From contig NZ_RZNF01000012.1 of NCBI RefSeq assembly GCF_003992725.1, positions 806,001 to 870,000 on the forward strand: a stretch of DNA of 64,000 nucleotides, written 5' to 3'. The notes beneath the pieces are model-generated. The model saw only the letters and a program-made list of their open reading frames with translations, did no database searches and was not told the origin of the DNA. This document shows positions 16,770 through 26,286 of this stretch, in pieces. This DNA comes from Rhodomicrobium lacus (GTDB taxonomy: Bacteria; Pseudomonadota; Alphaproteobacteria; Rhizobiales; Rhodomicrobiaceae). A program made the translations under genes and the position numbers. Position 1 is the stretch's first letter, and each line of letters starts with the position of its first letter.

Positions 16770-19124
16770 TCAAACCGCCTCCACGAAACTCGCGACAACC
16801 TTCTTCTGCCCGGCTTTTTCGAAATCCACGGTGAGCTTGTTGCCCTCGATCTCGGTCACGCGGCCATAGCCGAATTTCTGATGGAAGATGCGCTGGCCGA
16901 CCGAGAACGCGCACGCCTCCGCGACGCTCTTCGCCACAAGCTCGCCCTCGATCTCGCGCGGAACGGGCCGCTGCCGGTTCTTCGCCGCGCCTTCGCTCCG
17001 CCAGTTCGTCTGCGCGCGCTTCCAGCCGGGCGTGCCGCGCTCTTCATAATCGAACGGTGAAACGTCCGGCTCGTCGAACCGGCTCGCGCCGTAGCCGCCA
17101 TTCGCCGCGCCGAAACGCCCATAACCGTAGCCGCCGCTCTCAATCTTGAGTTCGGCATGCTCGACCGCAAGCTCATCGAGGAAGCGCGACGGCAGCGCCG
17201 ATTGCCACGAGCCATGCACGCGCCGGTTCTGCGCGAAGCTGATGATGAGCCGCCGCTTCGCGCGCGTGATGCCGACATAGGCGAGGCGGCGTTCTTCCTC
17301 CAGCCCCTCCTGCCCGTTCTCGTCGAGCGCGCGCTGATGCGGGAACAGCCCTTCCTCCCAGCCGGGCAGGAAAACGACGCCGAATTCGAGGCCCTTCGCG
17401 CCATGCAGAGTCATGAGGCTGACGCGGTCGCCGTCGGCGGCCTGATCGGCGTCCATCACGAGCGAAACGTGCTCCAGAAATGCGCCGAGACTGTCGAACT
17501 GATCCATGAAGCGGATGAGTTCTTTCAGGTTTTCGAGCCGCGTCTGTGCCTGCGGGGACTTGTCCTTCTGCCACATCTCGGTGTAGCCGGACTCGTCGAG
17601 GATGAGTTCGGCAAGCTCCGTGTGCGGCATCGCGCCCATGAGGCCGCGCCAGCGCTCGAAGCTATCGGTGAGCGCCCGAAGCGACCGGCGCGCGGCGGGC
17701 TTCAGTTCTTCGGTTTCGGTGATCTGCCGCGCGGCGTGGAACAGACTCAGCCCCTCGGCGCGCGCATGGCCGAAGATGGTCTGCACGGCCTGCTCGCCGA
17801 GCCCGCGCTTCGGCACGTTGACAATGCGCTCGAAACGAAGATCCGCGGCCGGATTTTGCAGCACTTCGAGATAGGCGATGGCATCCTTGATTTCCTGCCG
17901 CTCGTAGAAGCGCGGGCCGCCGATGACGCGATACGGCATGCCCATCGTCACGAAGCGGTCTTCGAAGGCGCGCATCTGGAAGCTCGCGCGAACGAGGATC
18001 GCGATGTCGTTCAGCGCCACGCCCGCGCGGCGAAAGCGGTCGATGTCCTCGGCGGCAAGCCGCGCTTCCTCGTCGTCGTCCCAGACGCCGCGCACGGCGA
18101 GCTTTTCGCCCATGTCCGCGCCCGCGATGCCGGTGCGCAGCGTCTTGCCGAGGCGGCCTGCATTGTTCGCGATGAGCTTCGAGGCCGCGCCAAGGATGTG
18201 CGGCGTGGAGCGGTAATTCTGTTCGAGGCGGATGACGTGCGCGCCGGGAAAGTCCTGCTCGAAGCGCAGGATGTTGTCCACCTCCGCGCCGCGCCAGCCG
18301 TAAATCGACTGGTCGTCGTCGCCGACGCAGCAAACGTTGTGATTGCCCTGCGCGAGAAGGCGAAGCCAGAGGTATTGCGCGACATTGGTATCCTGGTACT
18401 CGTCCACCATGATGTAGGTGAACCAGCGGTGATATTGCTTCAGGACATCCGGGTTTTCCTGGAACAACCGGATGTTTTCGAGCAGGAGATCGCCGAAGTC
18501 GACGGCGTTCAGATCCTTGAGGCGCTTCTGATAGGCGGCGTAAAGCTCGATGCCGCGACCGTTCGCGAAGGAAAACGCATCGCCCGCGGGCACCTTCTCC
18601 GGCACGAGACCCTTGTTTTTCCAGCCGTCGATGAGCCCCGCAAGTTGCCGCGCGGGCCAGCGCTTTTCGTCGAGCCGCTCCGCCTGAATGATCTGCTTCA
18701 AGAGCCGGATCTGATCGTCGACGTCGAGGATCGTGAAATTCTGCGAGAGACCGACGAGTTCCGCGTGGCGGCGCAGGATGCGCATCCCGATGGAGTGGAA
18801 CGTGCCGAGCCACGGCATGCCCTCGACCGTCCCGCCGACAAGCTGGCCGACGCGCTCCTTCATCTCGCGCGCCGCCTTGTTGGTGAAGGTGACGGCGAGA
18901 ATTTCATTGGGCCGCGCGCGGTGCGTCCACAAAAGATGCGCCATGCGCGTCGTGAGCACGCGGGTCTTGCCGGTCCCGGCGCCCGCGAGCACCAGCACAG
19001 GCCCGTCGAGCCGTTCGACGGCCTCGCGCTGCTCGGTGTTCAGGCCCTTGAGATAAGGGGGTTCGGGCGCTAGCGCATTCGATGCGGCGATGGCTGCGGC
19101 GATGTTCAGACGACTCGTTGGCAT
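16770..19124 (-). CDS. uvrD: UvrD/PcrA-type ATP-dependent DNA helicase
   Basis: This 784-residue superfamily 1A 3'-to-5' helicase is used in nucleotide excision and mismatch repair. Helicase motifs are in order: Walker A LAGAGTGKTRVLTTR, motif Ia VTFTNKAAREMKERV, motif II VDEYQDTN, motif III DDDQSIYGWRGAE, motif IV LEQNYRS, motif V MTLHGAKGLEF, and motif VI YVGITRAKRRL. The last ~50 residues (IFHQKFGYGRVTEIEGNKL) form the Tudor-like C-terminal domain of PcrA/UvrD. An in-frame ATG at 19154 would add ten residues; neither start has a clear Shine-Dalgarno sequence, and I prefer 19124. A Gly/Tyr-rich linker precedes the C-terminal domain. Confidence 0.95.
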   Translation of the reverse strand: MPTSRLNIAAAIAASNALAPEPPYLKGLNTEQREAVERLDGPVLVLAGAGTGKTRVLTTRMAHLLWTHRARPNEILAVTFTNKAAREMKERVGQLVGGTVEGMPWLGTFHSIGMRILRRHAELVGLSQNFTILDVDDQIRLLKQIIQAERLDEKRWPARQLAGLIDGWKNKGLVPEKVPAGDAFSFANGRGIELYAAYQKRLKDLNAVDFGDLLLENIRLFQENPDVLKQYHRWFTYIMVDEYQDTNVAQYLWLRLLAQGNHNVCCVGDDDQSIYGWRGAEVDNILRFEQDFPGAHVIRLEQNYRSTPHILGAASKLIANNAGRLGKTLRTGIAGADMGEKLAVRGVWDDDEEARLAAEDIDRFRRAGVALNDIAILVRASFQMRAFEDRFVTMGMPYRVIGGPRFYERQEIKDAIAYLEVLQNPAADLRFERIVNVPKRGLGEQAVQTIFGHARAEGLSLFHAARQITETEELKPAARRSLRALTDSFERWRGLMGAMPHTELAELILDESGYTEMWQKDKSPQAQTRLENLKELIRFMDQFDSLGAFLEHVSLVMDADQAADGDRVSLMTLHGAKGLEFGVVFLPGWEEGLFPHQRALDENGQEGLEEERRLAYVGITRAKRRLIISFAQNRRVHGSWQSALPSRFLDELAVEHAELKIESGGYGYGRFGAANGGYGASRFDEPDVSPFDYEERGTPGWKRAQTNWRSEGAAKNRQRPVPREIEGELVAKSVAEACAFSVGQRIFHQKFGYGRVTEIEGNKLTVDFEKAGQKKVVASFVEAV

Positions 19125-19390
19125 GAATGAGATATAGCACGCAGGCGTCGGCATGCCACGAAGCGGCGACAGTTTTCACCAAAGGGGCGGGGGCGCTGCT
19201 CGCGCGGTATTGAGGGGCCCCGGCCGTGCAGCGCGAGAATGCTGCTACCGCAGCGCCTTCCGCGTTGCAGCGTCCCTCTATTTTTGCCACCAACAAACGG
19301 TACGCATGGGTTATGTGTTCGCGGTATACTAGGCTGCACCGAAACCGATGAAGCCGCATGAACAGCCCGTTGGACGAAGGAGTGACGCGC

Positions 19391-20152
19391 ATGCTGAACT
19401 GGATCTCCCGTGTGTGGAGGACCAGCGTGATCGGTTCGTTTCTGGCGGGCCTGCTGTTTCTTCTCCCGATCGTCCTCACAGTCTTCATCGTTGCGTGGAT
19501 CATCAATTTCGTGCGCGGCGCCATCGGCCCCGGCACGGTGCTCGGCGATCTTTTCACGCGCGGGGGCAATTATCTGATCGGCGGCAGCCAGGACACGCTC
19601 GCGTTCTGGCTCGGCATCGGCATCGCGCTCATCGGCATCTGGCTTCTCGGCCTGATCGTGAAAACGCGCGCCAAAAGCATCATCCAGAACTATCTGGACA
19701 GCTTGTTCTCTCGGGTGCCGCTCATACGCTCGATTTATAGCCCGGTCTCGCGCGTGGTTCGCCTCGCAACGGACAGGTCCGGCGCACCGGGCGACCTGTC
19801 GGGCATGAGCGTGGTTTCGTGCCGCTTTTTCGGGGAAGGCGCACAGGGCGTCGACATCCTCGCACTGCTCGCAAGCCAGCAGCTTTTCACCATCGCCGGG
19901 GAGCGCCGCAGGCTTGTCTACTTGCCGGCTGCGCCAATCCCAATGTCGGGCGGCCTCGTTTTTGTTTCCGACAGCGCCATCACACCCGTGCACGACATGA
20001 AGGTGGACGACCTTTTGAAGATTTACGTATCGCTCGGCGCGCTTGCGCCCGAAGTCATTCCGCAGGGCACCGATCCGCGTCGCGCCATCACGGCATTGCC
20101 GGGGCCGCGCACACCGCCGCAGGCGCCGATCACGAAGCCGGAGCACGTGTGA
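19391..20152 (+). CDS. DUF502 membrane protein
   Basis: This 253-residue protein starts at 19391, eight bases after GAAGGAG. An ATG at 19358 in the same frame is less well placed. Two transmembrane segments are visible: FLAGLLFLLPIVLTVFIVAWIINF near residues 16-40, and a second at about 75-100. The conserved DUF502 region follows (SLFSRVPLIRSIYSPVSRVV, then a soluble beta-rich part with IPMSGGLVFV). The family is widespread and uncharacterised. The gene is monocistronic and directly precedes tRNA-Lys. Confidence 0.88.
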   Translation: MLNWISRVWRTSVIGSFLAGLLFLLPIVLTVFIVAWIINFVRGAIGPGTVLGDLFTRGGNYLIGGSQDTLAFWLGIGIALIGIWLLGLIVKTRAKSIIQNYLDSLFSRVPLIRSIYSPVSRVVRLATDRSGAPGDLSGMSVVSCRFFGEGAQGVDILALLASQQLFTIAGERRRLVYLPAAPIPMSGGLVFVSDSAITPVHDMKVDDLLKIYVSLGALAPEVIPQGTDPRRAITALPGPRTPPQAPITKPEHV

Positions 20153-20228
20153 AGGAAATGCGAAATTGACGCAAAGCAGGTAGACATCCGGCTTCCGACG
20201 CATTATAGAACACGAACCGCGACGGAGC

Positions 20229-20304
<76 letters not shown>

Positions 20305-20957
20305 ACGCGATCAAGGGCTTAGGCGACAAATCGCGTAGTCTTCCTCTCAAAAAATCGTCACTGTGTCGTCACGGTGAAGGAAATCCACGGCAAGCGCATG
20401 AAGCGTTGCGCGCAGATTAATCGGCGGGCTCCTCAAAGCGGTTGCGCCCGCGCGCCTTCGGCATGTCGCGCTCAAGCTCGCCGAAACGGGGAGAGCGTAA
20501 ATCTCCAGATGCGCGCTGGGCACTTGCATCGTTCTGCAACCCAGCGAGAAGCGAGCGAATTGCTTTGGCGAGTTTCAGCTTGCGCTCTCCATAAGGCGCG
20601 CTGGCGATGAGATGTCGAGCAGAAGCGCGGCTTCCGGCCACGACCCGGCGGCATTACCTTCACGCCGCAGAATTCGCAACTCACCGCGCTGCTTTCGGCC
20701 GCTTTTCGAGCGCGCAGGGGCAATCCCGATCATCTCGTCACCCCGCCGAGAAGCTTCTTGAGCCGCCGGGGTTCGGATGGTGGCGGCGAAGCGTCTGTGT
20801 CGCGGCGCTTCCGGTCTTCAGCGTGCAAGCGTCCTTGCTGATGCCTGCGATCTCCAGGTGAAAGACGCTACAGCTGCACAGCTGCAAAACGCGGAAAAAA
20901 GTGAGAGGCGGGTTTCCTGATACGCTTCGGCCGCGCACGCCCTCCTCTGCGAAGCCA
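20305..20957. other. Gene-poor stretch after tRNA-Lys
   Basis: Apart from the frameshifted zinc-finger gene at 20417-20723, nothing in these 650 bases can be supported. No integrase fragment and no duplicated tRNA 3' end were seen. Confidence 0.5.
20417..20723 (-). pseudogene. Frameshifted small zinc-finger protein gene
   Basis: Two overlapping frames make one plausible protein of about 100 residues. The first frame, from the ATG at 20723, gives CEFCGVKVMPPGRGRKPRFC followed by STSHRQRALWR, a compact Cys4-type knuckle. The second frame takes over near 20600 with YGERKLKLAKAIRSLLAG and continues to 20417 with DLRSPRFGELERDMPK. Both halves look like real protein, and the out-of-frame continuations do not. 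A single base change in length at about 20595-20605 would join them. It is either a recent pseudogene or a sequencing error. Confidence 0.45.
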
Positions 20958-22025
20958 CTATTCCGCGCCGCCTGAGCTGCCGATGTAGCGCAGCGCGCCG
21001 GTCGAAAGCGCGCCGCCGACGACGCAGGGAATGCCCGCCGTTCCGACGCTCGCCACCGCAAGGCCGAGACACCCCGCCGACATCGCCGCCTGACCGACGG
21101 AACCCCATGTCAGAAGGTCGCGCGTCGAGCCGGGCCCCTTGCGCTTCAATTCATCCAGCGCTGCAAGCGCGTCCTTGCCGAGCCGCGCCGTGTCCGCGAG
21201 TTCCGCCGCTTCGATCACTTCGGCGAGGATGGGTTTCACCTTTTTCGGCTGCCGCTCCTGCAGGGCCTTCAGCACCCGCAGAAGGTCCGCGTCGCGCGCC
21301 GCGTTCGAGGCCAGCGTGAAGCGGGCCATGCTGCCGATGGTGAGCTTGTCGACGCTGTCGCGCTCTTTCGACCATGGCAGCAGCGTCACGATCTGAGCGA
21401 TCGGGCCCTCGCGGCCCGTGGCGAAGTAGATGCCCCACAGCGTATCGATCAACTCGGCGTTGGAGGCGAAGGTGATCTGCCGCTTCCTGTCTTCTTTTTC
21501 CTTTTCCTTGTCCTTGAAGAACATGTCGCCATTGAAGAAGCTTTGAACCTTCTCCACCGTACCCGGCTTGTAGGGTTCGAGGGCGATCTGGTTCAATGTC
21601 GGCAATTCTCCCGAAAGATAGCGCTCGGCCATCACGCGCCGATCGGGCAGGCGAGCGGCGAGCACGCTCATGTGGTTGCGCCAGTCGGGGATCTGCGAAT
21701 AGGCGACGGCCCGGATCACGAGCCATTGATCCTCGAAGGGCAGAGGCAGCGTCTTCTCGATGATGGCCTGCGCCTTGCTCGGGTTCGCGTTGAGCACGCC
21801 TGCCAGAAAGCCGACATAGAGCCCGGAGGAATCCGGCTCCTTCAGCGCGCCGGAACGGCTCAGCATCTGGATAACGGCAGGGACCGCCAACGGCTCGGGC
21901 TTGGCGCGGTATTTTTTGATCCAGCGTTGACCGGCCTCGGGCCAGTTCCCGTTCGCGGGCGGCGGAGCGGCATGCGCCGGAAGGAGAAGCGCAACGATAA
22001 GGAACGGAACGAGAAAGCGGCGCAT
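20958..22025 (-). CDS. Hypothetical secreted protein, 355 residues
   Basis: I do not recognise this family. The chosen start gives a clean signal peptide (RRFLVPFLIVALLLPAHA, cut after about residue 19). The mature part is helical, with repeats suggestive of a TPR/Sel1-like or HEAT-like solenoid (GLYVGFLAGVLNANPSKAQAIIEKTLPLP; WLVIRAVAYSQIPDWRNHM). It includes a charged segment with KDKEKEKEDRKR near residue 180. A Gly/Ala-rich hydrophobic C-terminus (AMSAGCLGLAVASVGTAGIPC) may insert in or touch a membrane. Longer in-frame starts lie in sequence with no signal peptide. The gene is divergent from queF. Confidence 0.75.
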   Translation of the reverse strand: MRRFLVPFLIVALLLPAHAAPPPANGNWPEAGQRWIKKYRAKPEPLAVPAVIQMLSRSGALKEPDSSGLYVGFLAGVLNANPSKAQAIIEKTLPLPFEDQWLVIRAVAYSQIPDWRNHMSVLAARLPDRRVMAERYLSGELPTLNQIALEPYKPGTVEKVQSFFNGDMFFKDKEKEKEDRKRQITFASNAELIDTLWGIYFATGREGPIAQIVTLLPWSKERDSVDKLTIGSMARFTLASNAARDADLLRVLKALQERQPKKVKPILAEVIEAAELADTARLGKDALAALDELKRKGPGSTRDLLTWGSVGQAAMSAGCLGLAVASVGTAGIPCVVGGALSTGALRYIGSSGGAE

Positions 22026-22317
22026 GAACTCTGTACTCAGGGACGAACGCGACCGCCAAGCGGTCCTGGCGTTCGATGGGCGCAGACTGAAACGCGGCGG
22101 GATGGCCATTTTATGAAGCGACTGTGGCGGGACGATCACAAGCTTCCTCATGCCCGAGAGGGGACTTGCGGAATCGGGCTTTCCGGATGGCGCCGAAAAC
22201 TCACGGTTGCATGGCCGAGGCGCCGTTTGCGCGGTGGAAGAGGATATGGCACCAGTGAGACCAATCGTGCGGGTTACGAGGCGCCCGGACAGCCCGATCA
22301 TACACGGAGACAGTCGC

Positions 22318-22779
22318 ATGAACGATCCAACGGTTCGCCTGACACAACTCGGACAGCGCGCCGACCTGCCCGCGTCGCCGGACGAGGCGGCGCTTGAAAC
22401 CGTGCCAAACCCGCATCCCGGTTCGCTCTATGTCGTGCGCTTCACCGCGCCGGAATTCACGTCGCTTTGCCCCGTCACGGGCCAGCCGGATTTCGCGCAT
22501 CTCGTGATCGACTATGTTCCTCGCGACCTGCTTGTGGAGTCGAAGTCGCTGAAGCTTTATCTCGGTTCGTTCCGCAATCACGGCGCGTTCCACGAAGATT
22601 GCACCGTCGCCATCGCCAAGCGGCTCGATGCAACGCTGAACCCGCATTGGCTGCGGATCGGCGGTTACTGGTATCCCAGAGGCGGCATCCCCATCGACGT
22701 GTTTTTTGCTGTTGGCGACCTTCCGCACGGGCTCTGGGTGCCAGATCAGGGCGTTGCGCCCTATCGTGGGCGCGGCTAA
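22318..22779 (+). CDS. queF: NADPH-dependent 7-cyano-7-deazaguanine reductase
   Basis: This 153-residue single-domain (YkvM-type) QueF reduces preQ0 to preQ1 for queuosine in tRNA. The nucleophilic Cys lies in [15 protein letters not shown]. The QueF-specific motif [15 protein letters not shown] follows, with the His-Glu-Asp of GAFHED. The start at 22318 follows ACGGAGAC. No preQ1 riboswitch is recognisable upstream. The other queuosine genes are not nearby. The next gene follows after nine bases and is probably cotranscribed. Confidence 0.96.
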   Translation: MNDPTVRLTQLGQRADLPASPDEAALETVPNPHPGSLYVVRFTAPEFTSLCPVTGQPDFAHLVIDYVPRDLLVESKSLKLYLGSFRNHGAFHEDCTVAIAKRLDATLNPHWLRIGGYWYPRGGIPIDVFFAVGDLPHGLWVPDQGVAPYRGRG

Positions 22780-22788
22780 AAATTCCTT

Positions 22789-23778
22789 ATGAGAGATCGG
22801 CTGATCATCACCAACGGCGACGAGGCGGTGGCGCGCATGCGAGAAGCCCGCGTCGAGGGGGAGATTCTGCCGTGGCGCGATATTCTGTATGAAGGGCCGG
22901 TCCCCGCGCTGCCGCTTGCCGAGCTTTCCGACGTTCGCGCGCGCTTTCTGGCAGAGCGCGGCTGGACCTCGGAAGAGGAGCTTCGCGCGGCGTTCCGCGC
23001 TCGCGACGACGTCTTGCGCAGGCATGCCGAATTTGGGGAAATCGTGCTCTGGTTCGAGCACGATCTCTACGACCAGCTGCAGCTCGTTCAGGTGCTCGAT
23101 TTTCTCGCGGGCGAAGGCCGGCGCGAGGGCGTGTCGCTCATACAGTCCGGGCGCTATATCGGCACCGAGACGCAGCGTGGCCTGAAGCAGCACCTCCACC
23201 TCAAGGAACCGGCTACCGACGCGCATTTCGCGCTCGCGCGGCTCGCATGGAGCGCGTTCCGCTCCCAATCGCCGGGGGCCTGGGCGAACCTGCTGCGTCT
23301 CAGCACGCACGTACTGCCGTTCCTGCGCCTCGCGATCTTGCGACTCCTCGAAGAAATGCCCGATCGTCGCACCGGTCTCTCACGCACGGAAGCGACCATC
23401 CTCTCGCTGATCCACGACGGCGTCCGGCATCCGTCCGATATCTACGAGGCCTATCGCGAAAGCGAGGTGGCGCTGTTCATGGGCGACTGGAGCTTTTATT
23501 GCCTGCTGGATGCGCTGGGCGATACCTCCGCCCCGTTCATCGCCGGGTTTAACGGCCGCGCCTTCTCGCCGGGTCTGCCGGAAGACGCACGCGACGCCTA
23601 TTTTTCCTCGCGGCTTTCGCTCACGCATCTGGGTGTTTCGGTGCTTTCCGGCCAAGCGGACGCCTTGCAGCATCGACGCATTGACCGCGCCATCGGCGGC
23701 GTTCGCATCACGTCGCTCGCGCCGTGGCGATGGGACGGGGACGCCCGGTGCCTCGTGCCGCCCGAGCGAAAAGTCTGA
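22789..23778 (+). CDS. DUF1835 domain protein
   Basis: This protein has 329 residues. The N-terminal domain starts with LIITNGDEAVARMREA and continues with ILPWRDILYEGPVP and IVLWFEHDLYDQLQLVQVL. That is the conserved core of DUF1835, a family of unknown function often encoded next to sigma factors or as single genes. The C-terminal part (GVRHPSDIYEAYRESEVALFMGDWSFYCLLDAL) resembles the DUF3658-like partner domain. It is soluble, with no signal peptide. Cotranscription with queF is likely from the 9-base gap. A role linked to queuosine is not implied. Confidence 0.82.
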   Translation: MRDRLIITNGDEAVARMREARVEGEILPWRDILYEGPVPALPLAELSDVRARFLAERGWTSEEELRAAFRARDDVLRRHAEFGEIVLWFEHDLYDQLQLVQVLDFLAGEGRREGVSLIQSGRYIGTETQRGLKQHLHLKEPATDAHFALARLAWSAFRSQSPGAWANLLRLSTHVLPFLRLAILRLLEEMPDRRTGLSRTEATILSLIHDGVRHPSDIYEAYRESEVALFMGDWSFYCLLDALGDTSAPFIAGFNGRAFSPGLPEDARDAYFSSRLSLTHLGVSVLSGQADALQHRRIDRAIGGVRITSLAPWRWDGDARCLVPPERKV

Positions 23779-23849
23779 CCGACACGCTCACGCAGGTCTC
23801 GACCTGGGCGTGTCCCCCCAAAAAAATCCGTTGCGCGCAGGCGGCTGGA

Positions 23850-24674
23850 CTAAAAGCCGTTCCCTTCCACAGCCCATTCGCCCCTGAATGACGCTCCATT
23901 CGTATCCCGCGCCTCCGCTCGTATGCTCATCGCCCCGTTCGGGCGATAGGTAAAGCGGACGTTCGGGTCTTGGGAAATCGAGATTGCTCCCGACATCGAC
24001 ATCAGCAGATTCTCCCCCTGCCAGATCTTAAGTTCCTCGATGTAGTTCGCCGGGACGTAAGAGCGGGTGATCGGGTCCATCTCAAAGCCTGAGTTATTTG
24101 GATGGCGGATCATGATCTGCATTTCACGAGATGTCTTCTCGCCAAAGCGCTTCAATTTCATCGCGCCTGTGTCCGTCCGCACGCTGTCTTTGGGGGCCGG
24201 CGCGCCGCAGCCGCCCGAAGCGCGGATGAATTTTTTCACGACATACACCTTGCCGTCCGACAGTTCGGCGACGCCGTGGATGTAGGTGTAGGCATTGATG
24301 CGCACACGGGTCGAAAGAGCGTCGACGCCAGAGGAAGGGCCGAAGGTGAAGGCCCCGGCGAGTGGCGCAGGGTTCTCGTCGATGACCAGCCAGAATTTCC
24401 GGACGGACCGTGCATCGCCGACCGGAAGCGTCGTCTTGAGCGTGACTGGAACGATGGCGGCGTCATCGGCGCGGGCCGGCATCTCCAGCGCCAGAAGCCC
24501 TGCCCCGTCCTCAAGGGGCCTCTCGCCGAACAGGTTGTATCTGACTGCGTCCCAGGCCTCTTCGGACATCTCGGGTTCCGGGGCCTCGTCGGCGCGACCT
24601 GGCAGCGGAGACAAAGCGGCAAAAAAGACGGCCGCGAAGACGGCAACGACGTGACGAAGGAAAGCGCTCCTCAT
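23850..24674 (-). CDS. Quinoprotein dehydrogenase-associated SoxYZ-like carrier
   Basis: This 274-residue exported protein has a signal peptide ([24 protein letters not shown]). The N-terminal SoxY-like half is visible around [23 protein letters not shown]. The Gly-Gly-Cys-Gly of [11 protein letters not shown] occupies the position where SoxY carries its substrate on cysteine. The SoxZ-like half then has [15 protein letters not shown] and [11 protein letters not shown]. This fused SoxYZ-like architecture is known beside PQQ-dependent dehydrogenase systems. The ATG overlaps the stop of the metallohydrolase gene (ATGA), so the two are translationally coupled. No dehydrogenase gene is in the window. 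Confidence 0.88.
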   Translation of the reverse strand: MRSAFLRHVVAVFAAVFFAALSPLPGRADEAPEPEMSEEAWDAVRYNLFGERPLEDGAGLLALEMPARADDAAIVPVTLKTTLPVGDARSVRKFWLVIDENPAPLAGAFTFGPSSGVDALSTRVRINAYTYIHGVAELSDGKVYVVKKFIRASGGCGAPAPKDSVRTDTGAMKLKRFGEKTSREMQIMIRHPNNSGFEMDPITRSYVPANYIEELKIWQGENLLMSMSGAISISQDPNVRFTYRPNGAMSIRAEARDTNGASFRGEWAVEGNGF

Positions 24675-25600
24675 TCCCACTCCATTTCTGCATAAGCCGC
24701 AGTTGCATTGCGGGCATTGAATTCGCCGAAGAGACTCCAGCGATCCTGCTCCGAGCGCGCGGCGGTCGGAGCTTCGGAGATCGGCGCACCCTTGCGGATC
24801 AGACCGCGCACGTCGGCGGCCAACCGTTCCAGATAGCGGCGCTGATCGCCGAGGCCAGCGGGCCAGTTCTGCAGGACCGGACCGTGCCCCGGCACGACCT
24901 TTCGTGCTTTCATCTTTTCAAGGTCGTCGAGCGCGGCGAGCCAGCCTCGAAGATTACCGTCGAGCACGGGCAAGTGCTGCGCCATCACGAGATCGCCGGA
25001 AAACAGGGTTCCGCTCGACTGGTCGAAAACGGTCAGGTCGTTATCGGTATGAGCCGTCGGCCAGGCCTTCAGCGTGAGGACACGATTGCCGAGATCGAGC
25101 GTCGTCTCGTTGGACACGACAAGCGTCGGCGGCACAATGGCGACACGTTCCATGATTTCAGGCCCAAGAAGCTCGGTGAACTTTTGCAGATAGAAGGGGC
25201 CGCGCGCGGCAAGTGCTGCAGACAGTTTCCGATGGCCCACGAAAGTCGCGCCTCCCTCTGAAAAAGCGGCGTTCCCGAAGATGTGGTCCGGATGCATGTG
25301 GGTCGAAACGACATAACGAACAGGCTTCGACGTAACCGACCGTATGGCGGCAAGGAGGCTGCGGCCTTCGCGCATGCTCCCGCCCGTATCGATCACCGCG
25401 ACGGCATCGTCACCGACGATGAAACCGACATTGGCGATCGCCCCCCGGTTCTCCGCCGTCATGAGCGAGACTGCACCGACGAAGACATGGACACCGGGCG
25501 CGATTTCCTCCATGGGCAGAGGTGGCGCCTCTCCGCCTTCCGCAAAGGTGCGCGCGAGCGTCACGATAAGCAGCGCGAAGCTTAAACATAAGCGACGCAC
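24671..25600 (-). CDS. Quinoprotein relay system zinc metallohydrolase (MBL fold)
   Basis: This 309-residue exported metallo-beta-lactamase-fold enzyme has a signal peptide in the first ~20 residues. The zinc-binding motif THMHPDH is near residue 103. Further ligands are in [10 protein letters not shown] and SGDLVMAQH, and a late His is in [10 protein letters not shown]. It pairs with the SoxYZ-like carrier downstream. This gene pair is conserved next to PQQ or quinoprotein alcohol dehydrogenases, where a relay role is proposed but not proven. The start is at the ATG at 25600. A small possible gene lies directly upstream. Confidence 0.9.
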   Translation of the reverse strand: MRRLCLSFALLIVTLARTFAEGGEAPPLPMEEIAPGVHVFVGAVSLMTAENRGAIANVGFIVGDDAVAVIDTGGSMREGRSLLAAIRSVTSKPVRYVVSTHMHPDHIFGNAAFSEGGATFVGHRKLSAALAARGPFYLQKFTELLGPEIMERVAIVPPTLVVSNETTLDLGNRVLTLKAWPTAHTDNDLTVFDQSSGTLFSGDLVMAQHLPVLDGNLRGWLAALDDLEKMKARKVVPGHGPVLQNWPAGLGDQRRYLERLAADVRGLIRKGAPISEAPTAARSEQDRWSLFGEFNARNATAAYAEMEWE

Positions 25601-25603
25601 CTT

Positions 25604-25735
25604 CTACAAACCGCCGTGAGCGACAGTCGCCTTATGGGTTGCAGAACCTGCGCGATAGCTTCCCGCCTCAGGCGCGGCTGCCGCGAGCGGCGCAACAAGA
25701 AGCGCAGCCGCAGTTTCACCATTCGAGCTTGACAT
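25604..25735 (-). CDS. Possible 43-residue peptide upstream of the quinoprotein relay genes
   Basis: The ATG at 25735 follows AAGGAAGG at a workable distance, and the stop is only 3 bases before the metallohydrolase start. The peptide is Ala-rich (ETAAALLVAPLAAAAPEAGS) with a His/Lys-containing end (SATHKATVAHGGL) and no cysteine. It does not match PqqA, which needs a Glu-x3-Tyr motif. It could be a leader peptide, a small structural peptide or chance. Composition and tight spacing are the only support. Confidence 0.35.
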   Translation of the reverse strand: MSSSNGETAAALLVAPLAAAAPEAGSYRAGSATHKATVAHGGL

Positions 25736-25916
25736 AAGCGCGGTTTCCTTCCTTAAGGCCGCTATGCGCGGCTGTTTCCTCGATGGTCCGGCCTTTTGCT
25801 GCCGTTGTTTATGCTGATTGGAGGCAGACAATCCGACTGCCTCAGACTTCAAAATCTACCTTACCAGAACAGCCAAGTCAGCCCATGATCGCGGGGCCGT
25901 CGCCTCCGGCATTGGT

Positions 25917-25994
25917 CTAGGTGGTCCGTTTCCGACATTTGCATCCGTTTGCAGCACGCTTGCGAGCAAGTGTCGGAATCGAAAGGACCACTAG
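25917..25994. repeat. Palindromic intergenic repeat, type A (long copy)
   Basis: CTAGGTGGTCCGTTTCCGACATTTGC at the left pairs with GCAAGTGTCGGAATCGAAAGGACCACTAG at the right, with a ~20-base middle part. The arms match the element at 9894-9953. This is a REP-like family; function unknown. Confidence 0.75.
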
Positions 25995-26007
25995 CAACAT
26001 CATGATT

Positions 26008-26084
26008 CTAGTGGAGCTTTTGAATTCGACATTTGAGCGAGAGCTCGCATCAACCGGGACTCAAATGTCAAATTCGCTCCACCA
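26008..26084. repeat. Palindromic intergenic repeat, type B
   Basis: CTAGTGGAGC...GAATTCGACATTTGAG pairs with CTCAAATGTCAAATTCGCTCCACCAG. It differs from the type A neighbour in sequence but shares the plan: CTAGTGG ends, a GACATTTG-like core, and about 77 bp in length. The two lie head to tail, 13 bases apart. Confidence 0.65.
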
Positions 26085-26286
26085 GGTGATCGACTCTCCC
26101 TCGATCCGCGTCCGTCGTCCGATCCCGTTGCATGGCGCGCGAGTGGCGACCATGCGGCTGTCTGTTCCGCCGTCATGCCGCTCAAACCTTCGGAGACTTT
26201 GACGCAACGGCGCAATCATACTAAAATTCAACGCTTCAGCCGCATGGTGGGCGGCACAGGCTTTTTGACCCGGTGCATTGCTCGTG

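Larger units (their letters stand above)
25736..26286. other. Intergenic stretch dominated by palindromic repeats
   Basis: Besides the two palindromes listed separately, this stretch contains no frame I would call. Promoters for the glycosyltransferase (rightward) and for the quinoprotein operon (leftward) must lie here, but I cannot point to them. Confidence 0.5.

Noticed and set aside
17157-19073. A 638-codon plus-strand frame
   Set aside because: It is antisense to uvrD, which has all helicase motifs.
23795-23830. Hairpin between the DUF1835 and SoxYZ-like genes as a terminator
   Set aside because: The GACACGC...GCGTGTC stem is imperfect and is followed by C and A runs, with no T-run on either strand, so I did not list it.
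25604-25735. pqqA, the PQQ precursor peptide
   Set aside because: The 43-residue peptide lacks the required Glu-x3-Tyr motif and no pqqB-E gene is nearby.
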